Below, piece after piece: positions 7,617-11,220 of a DNA stretch of 11,220 nt (position 1 is its first letter; the number at the start of each line of letters is the position of its first letter). The DNA comes from an uncultured Sphingomonas sp. (GTDB lineage: Bacteria; Pseudomonadota; Alphaproteobacteria; Sphingomonadales; Sphingomonadaceae). The notes under the pieces were generated by a model. The model worked only from the letters and a program-made list of their open reading frames with translations. It was not told the origin of the DNA and ran no database searches. A program made the position numbers and the translations under genes. Location: contig CADCWB010000049.1 in assembly GCA_902806295.1 (NCBI GenBank), forward strand, positions 1-11,220, read 5' to 3'.

Positions 7617-9623
7617 ATGCTTCGCTTCCTCGCCCTCCTGCTGGCACTCCTCACCGCCCATCCGGCGGCGGCGCAGCTCGGGCTCGGCGGCAAGCCGAAC
7701 ATTACCCCGCAACTGGTGGTCGCCGGCCCGGTGCGCGCCGGCCAGGAGGTCGATCTCGCCATCCTGATGACCCCGGCGGAAGGCTGGCACGGCTATTGGG
7801 AAAACCCCGGGGATGCCGGTCAGTCGATGACCATCGAGTGGCAGCTCCCGCCCGGTACGTCGGTCGGACCCCTGCGCTACCCAGTTCCGGAGACGCTCAC
7901 CGTCGCGGGCCTGATGAATTATATCTACAAGGGCCCCTATGCGATCCTGACCCGCCTTCGCATTCCAGCTGATGCCACGGAAACCCTGCCGATCCGGGCC
8001 GAAGCGCAGTGGCTCGCCTGCACGGACAAGGTCTGCGTGCCCGAGCGCGGCACCCTGAGCCTCGACGTCCCGATCGGGGCCGGGGCGGACCACGGTACCC
8101 AGTTCGACGAGTGGCGCCAGAAGCTGCCGCGTCCGCTCGGCACTCCCGCTCGCTTCGCGGTTGGCGATGGCGTGCTTCGCCTTGCTGTTCCGTTGCCTGC
8201 GTCGCTCCCGGTCGCAAGCCCAACCTTCTTCCCGCTGACCGACGGCGTGGTCGACTATGGCGCGCCGCAGACCTTTCGCCGTTCAGGCGACCTGTTGATC
8301 GCCGAGCTTCGCACCAAAGCAGCGCCGAGCGCGGCCGCCTTCGATGGTGTGCTTTCACTCGGCGACGGCCAAGGCCTGCAGGTTCGCGCCCAGCCTGGAG
8401 AAGTGCCCACGGGCGGTCGCTTGGTCGGCGCCGGCGAGGGCAGTTCAGCCTTGTTGTGGGCGCTGCTCGGCGCACTGGCCGGTGGGGTGCTGCTCAATCT
8501 CATGCCGTGCGTGTTTCCAATTCTGGCGCTAAAGGCGCTCGCGCTGGCCAAGGCGGGCGGCGAGGAGCAGGCAGCTCGCCGGGACGCGCTGGCCTACACT
8601 GCCGGGGCGGTAGTCGGCACTGGAGCGCTGGGCGTTGCGCTGCTGCTGATTCGGGCCGGAGGAACGTCGGCCGGGTGGGCGTTCCAGTTGCAGGATCCGC
8701 GCACCATCCTAGTCCTGTTGCTGCTCGCAACGGCCATCACCCTCAATCTGCTAGGCCTGTTTAAGCTGCCGGTGATCGGCGGTGAGGCCAGCCCCCGCAG
8801 CGGTTTCGCCACCGGAGCGCTCGCCGCGTTCGTCGCAACGCCATGCGCGGGCCCGTTCATGGGCGCTGCACTCGGTGCGGCGTTGCTGCTGCCGGCGTGG
8901 GGCGCCGTGCTGGTGTTTGCCGCGCTTGGCTTCGGCATCGCGCTACCGTTCCTGCTGGTGGCTTTTGTGCCCGCCCTGCGCCGCCGCCTGCCGAAGCCCG
9001 GCCGGTGGATGCAGACGCTTCAGCGCATCCTGGCCATCCCCATGGGACTCACCGCCCTGGCCTGCCTCTGGCTGCTGTGGCGTCAGGGCGGGACGAGCAC
9101 TCTGCTGGCGGCCGTGCTGTCGTGCGTGATCCTGATCGGTGCGCTCATCATGGTCGGCAAACGCCAACTCGCCGGCAGACCGGCGATCGGCGGCGCGGTC
9201 GCCTTGGCGCTGGTCCTCGCGGTCCTACCGGCGGCAGGGGTCGGGCGCGGTGAGCTGGCGGTGGTGAGCAAGATACCTGCGGGAACCGAGCGGTGGAGCG
9301 AGCAACGGGTCGCCGCCCTGCGGATCGAGGGTCGCCCGGCGTTCGTCTATTTCACGGCCGACTGGTGCCTCAGCTGCAAGGTCAACGAGGCCAACGCCAT
9401 TGACCGCGATGCGGTGCAGGATGCCTTCAAGCAGGCCGGGGTCGAGGTGCTCGCCGCCGACTGGACCAACGGCGATGCCACCATCACCCGCTTCCTTGAA
9501 AGCCGCGGGCGCGCCGGCGTGCCGCTGTATCTCTGGTACGAGCCGGGTACGGGCGAGCCGGAAGAGCTTCCCCAGATTCTCACCCCCGCGGTGCTGACGG
9601 ACCGGGCGCTGCGTGGGCGTTAG
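7617..9623 (+). CDS. dsbD: DsbD/ScsB-family membrane thiol-disulfide reductase
   Basis: This inner-membrane protein carries electrons from cytosolic thioredoxin to periplasmic thiol proteins. Of 668 residues, the first 20 or so form a signal peptide (MLRFLALLLALLTAHPAAA). A periplasmic N-terminal domain follows with C135-X4-C140 (WLACTDKVC). Eight hydrophobic segments span about 280-540, with a membrane Cys pair at C298 (NLMPCVFP) and C410 (ATPCAGPF). The C-terminal thioredoxin-like domain has C584-C587 in DWCLSCK. All three relay cysteine pairs are present. The N-terminal domain looks more like ScsB than classical E. coli DsbD, so the partner could be an ScsC-like or peroxidase protein; none is nearby. 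In-frame ATGs at 7599, 7608 and 7617 are possible starts. I chose 7617 because it gives the cleanest signal peptide; 7608 would add Met-Asp-Pro. No clear Shine-Dalgarno sequence is present. Confidence 0.9.
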   Translation: MLRFLALLLALLTAHPAAAQLGLGGKPNITPQLVVAGPVRAGQEVDLAILMTPAEGWHGYWENPGDAGQSMTIEWQLPPGTSVGPLRYPVPETLTVAGLMNYIYKGPYAILTRLRIPADATETLPIRAEAQWLACTDKVCVPERGTLSLDVPIGAGADHGTQFDEWRQKLPRPLGTPARFAVGDGVLRLAVPLPASLPVASPTFFPLTDGVVDYGAPQTFRRSGDLLIAELRTKAAPSAAAFDGVLSLGDGQGLQVRAQPGEVPTGGRLVGAGEGSSALLWALLGALAGGVLLNLMPCVFPILALKALALAKAGGEEQAARRDALAYTAGAVVGTGALGVALLLIRAGGTSAGWAFQLQDPRTILVLLLLATAITLNLLGLFKLPVIGGEASPRSGFATGALAAFVATPCAGPFMGAALGAALLLPAWGAVLVFAALGFGIALPFLLVAFVPALRRRLPKPGRWMQTLQRILAIPMGLTALACLWLLWRQGGTSTLLAAVLSCVILIGALIMVGKRQLAGRPAIGGAVALALVLAVLPAAGVGRGELAVVSKIPAGTERWSEQRVAALRIEGRPAFVYFTADWCLSCKVNEANAIDRDAVQDAFKQAGVEVLAADWTNGDATITRFLESRGRAGVPLYLWYEPGTGEPEELPQILTPAVLTDRALRGR

Positions 9624-9663
9624 CATTGTCGTTGCCCGTGCCAGGAGCTAGGCCGCCTTCCCG

Positions 9664-10878
9664 ATGACCCTGCCCACGATCGACGATATTCGCGCCGCCG
9701 CCGCTCGCATCCACGGGGCCGTGCTGCGCTCGCCTACGTTGAAGAGCCGCACCTTGTCGGAGATCACCGGCGCCGAGGTGTATCTCAAGTTCGAGAATCT
9801 CCAGTTCACCGCCGCCTACAAGGAGCGCGGCGCCCTCAACAAGCTGCTCCAGCTGCTGCCTGAGGAACGCGCCCGCGGGGTGATCGCGGCCAGCGCCGGC
9901 AACCACGCCCAGGCGGTCGCCTATCATGGCCGGCGGCTCGGCATCCCGGTCACGATCGTGATGCCGACCAACACGCCGATCATGAAGGTCAGCCAGACAG
10001 AGGAGCATGGTGCGCGGGTCGTGCTGCATGGCGAGCGCTTCGATGATGCTTACGCGCTTGCCCGGCAGATGGAGCGCGACGAGTCCCTGGTGTTCGTCCA
10101 TCCCTTCGACGATCCGGCCATCGTCGCCGGCGCGGGGACCGTTGGCGTTGAGCTGCTGGAGGACGTGCCCGATCTCGACACGCTGGTGATCCCGATCGGC
10201 GGCGGCGGGCTGATGAGCGGCGTCGCCACCGCCGCCAAGACGCTGAAGCTCGGCATCGAGGTGGTCGGCGTCGAAGCCGAGCTCTACCCGTCGATGAAGA
10301 ACGTCATCGAGAACGGCCATGGCGCGATCGGCGGCGATACGCTGGCCGAAGGTATCGCGGTCAAGGAGCCGGGTGAACTCACCCGCGCGATCATTGCCGA
10401 GCGGGTCGACCGGATCGAACTCGTCGCCGAGAAGCACATCGAACATGCCGTTGCGCTGCTGGTCGGCATCGAGAAAACCGTGGTCGAAGGGGCGGGGGCC
10501 GCCGGCCTCGCCCTGATTCTGGCCCAGCCGGAGCAGTTCCGCGGCAAGAAGGTGGCGACCGTGCTGTGCGGCGGCAACATCGACACGCATCTGCTCGCCA
10601 ACGTGCTGATCCGCGAACTCGTCCGCTGCGGCCGCATCGCTCGGCTGAAAATCGGGGCGCAGGATCGGCCTGGCGCCTTGGCAGCGATCACCGCCAAATT
10701 CTTCGAATGTGGGGTCAACATCATCGAGACGAACCACCAGCGCATCTTCTCCAAGCTGCCGGCCAAGGACACCATGATCGAGGTCGAGTGCGAGGCCCGG
10801 GATGCGAAGGCGATCGACGGGCTGGTGGAACGCCTGCTCGGCGCCGGTTTCTCGGTCGAGCGGGTCGGGCTGGACTGA
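9664..10878 (+). CDS. ilvA: Threonine ammonia-lyase with C-terminal ACT domain
   Basis: This PLP enzyme deaminates threonine to 2-oxobutanoate and ammonia, the first step of isoleucine synthesis. The length of 404 residues matches the single-ACT class, shorter than E. coli IlvA (about 514, two ACT-like domains) and longer than TdcB (about 329). The PLP lysine is K53 in FTAAYKERGA; most relatives have SFKxRGA here, so the Ser two before Lys is Ala. The substrate loop SAGNHAQ and the phosphate-binding GGGGLMSG are intact. The ACT domain covers about 323-404 (LKIGAQDRPGALAAI, then GVNIIETNHQR) and probably mediates amino-acid feedback. The ATG at 9664 gives the usual N-terminus (TIDDIRAAAARI). 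AGGAG at 9643-9647 lies 16 bases upstream, too far for a good ribosome site. The 40-base gap to the preceding gene allows cotranscription. Confidence 0.95.
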   Translation: MTLPTIDDIRAAAARIHGAVLRSPTLKSRTLSEITGAEVYLKFENLQFTAAYKERGALNKLLQLLPEERARGVIAASAGNHAQAVAYHGRRLGIPVTIVMPTNTPIMKVSQTEEHGARVVLHGERFDDAYALARQMERDESLVFVHPFDDPAIVAGAGTVGVELLEDVPDLDTLVIPIGGGGLMSGVATAAKTLKLGIEVVGVEAELYPSMKNVIENGHGAIGGDTLAEGIAVKEPGELTRAIIAERVDRIELVAEKHIEHAVALLVGIEKTVVEGAGAAGLALILAQPEQFRGKKVATVLCGGNIDTHLLANVLIRELVRCGRIARLKIGAQDRPGALAAITAKFFECGVNIIETNHQRIFSKLPAKDTMIEVECEARDAKAIDGLVERLLGAGFSVERVGLD

Positions 10879-11001
10879 TCATTGCCCCATCTCGGCACAA
10901 GCGTTCGCTTTAACCACCATCTTGATGGCTCCACCTCTTCCCAAGAGCGTTGAGCAGTCACATAAACGTCTTCGTAACCATCTCTCGCGGAGCCCGCGGC
11001 C
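10879..11001. other. Spacer between ilvA and the transferase gene
   Basis: No gene and no intrinsic terminator were seen in these 123 bases. A weak TTGAGC at 10950-10955 has no good -10 partner. GGAG at 10989-10992 is the ribosome site for the TTG start at 11002. An in-frame TAA at 10975 limits how far upstream that gene can begin. Confidence 0.5.
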
Positions 11002-11220
11002 TTGAGCGCACCGTTTCGTTTTCCAAAGTTCTTTGTGACGAGCCCGAGCCCGTGCCCGTACCTGCCCGGCAAGATCGAGCGGAAGGTGTTCACCGAACTC
11101 TCGGGGCACCATGCGGGCGAACTGAACGAAGCGTTGGGCCGCATCGGCTTTCGCCGTAGCCAGTCGGTTGCCTATCGCCCCAGCTGCGTCGATTGCAGCG
11201 CCTGCGTGTCGGTCCGCGTG
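11002..11220 (+). CDS. bpt: Ate/Bpt aminoacyl-tRNA-protein transferase, 5' part (runs off the right edge)
   Basis: These are the first 73 residues of the bacterial branch of the arginyl-tRNA-protein transferase family. It adds Leu (Bpt) or Arg (Ate) from tRNA to N-terminal Asp/Glu of proteins, marking them for ClpS-ClpAP degradation. The N-terminal signature is clear: FFVTSPSPCPYLPGK, then ERKVFTEL, GFRRSQSVAYRP and CVDCSACVSVRV, with cysteines 18, 62, 65 and 68. The frame is closed by TAA at 10975. No ATG occurs between that stop and the signature, so the start is the TTG at 11002, supported by GGAG nine bases upstream and by the family-like MSAPFRFPKFF N-terminus. The alternative GTG at 11035 would cut into the conserved region. 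Leu versus Arg specificity cannot be judged from this fragment. Confidence 0.93.
   Translation, partial: MSAPFRFPKFFVTSPSPCPYLPGKIERKVFTELSGHHAGELNEALGRIGFRRSQSVAYRPSCVDCSACVSVRV

Noticed and set aside
9580..10737. 385-codon minus-strand frame opposite ilvA, and similar long frames at 2735-3784 and 3781-4998
   Set aside because: All lie antisense to well-identified genes, lack recognisable domains, and their composition is that expected from the reverse of alphaproteobacterial codons.
10917..10928. Short CCATC/GATGG inverted repeat after ilvA as a terminator
   Set aside because: The loop would be only 2 bases and no T tract follows.
10879..11112. 77-codon minus-strand frame between ilvA and the transferase gene
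   Set aside because: Its first half lies antisense to the conserved N-terminus of the Ate/Bpt gene, its composition is Arg-rich, and no signal or family feature is seen.

Overview
This GC-rich window reads as ordinary chromosome of an alphaproteobacterium, most likely of the Sphingomonadales. The evidence is the GroEL tail ending in GGMGGMDF, methionine synthase split into two adjacent genes, a ~400-residue threonine ammonia-lyase with a C-terminal ACT domain, and the N-terminus of a bacterial Ate/Bpt aminoacyl-tRNA-protein transferase. The taxonomic placement is inference. No rRNA, tRNA, CRISPR array, transposase or phage gene was seen.

Layout. Positions 1-664 hold the 3' end of groEL on the + strand. 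Two GCAA-capped hairpins follow, and the second (743-775) is a strong terminator. A putative lipoprotein gene of unknown function (784-1392, +) converges on a small lipoprotein gene (1454-1729, -). The minus-strand gene has its own terminator between the two. The small protein has an alanine/asparagine-rich heptad region that looks like a short coiled coil. The divergent spacer 1730-1934 carries the most informative regulatory signal in the window: a 22-bp perfect palindrome lying in the spacer of a good -35/-10 promoter. The predicted transcription start coincides with the GTG start of the next gene.

That gene begins a four-gene methionine/one-carbon operon (1935-7522, +). It encodes an ArsR-type HTH fused to a SAM-dependent methyltransferase domain, then MetF (5,10-methylenetetrahydrofolate reductase), MetH part 1 (homocysteine- and zinc-binding module) and MetH part 2 (folate-, cobalamin- and reactivation modules). 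The first two junctions are 4-base ATGA overlaps and the third is a 1-base gap, so the genes are almost certainly cotranscribed and translationally coupled. MetF supplies methyl-THF to the two-part MetH, which makes methionine. The regulator most likely senses SAM or SAH and represses its own promoter, as SahR-type regulators do.

A long imperfect inverted repeat of dispersed-repeat type (7527-7604) separates this operon from a DsbD/ScsB-like membrane thiol-disulfide reductase (7617-9623). Then come threonine ammonia-lyase (9664-10878) and the first 73 codons of an Ate/Bpt transferase starting at a TTG codon (11002), which runs off the right edge.

The most interesting item is the leaderless, operator-in-promoter arrangement controlling the regulator-metF-split-metH operon. 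The rest is mostly conserved housekeeping sequence.
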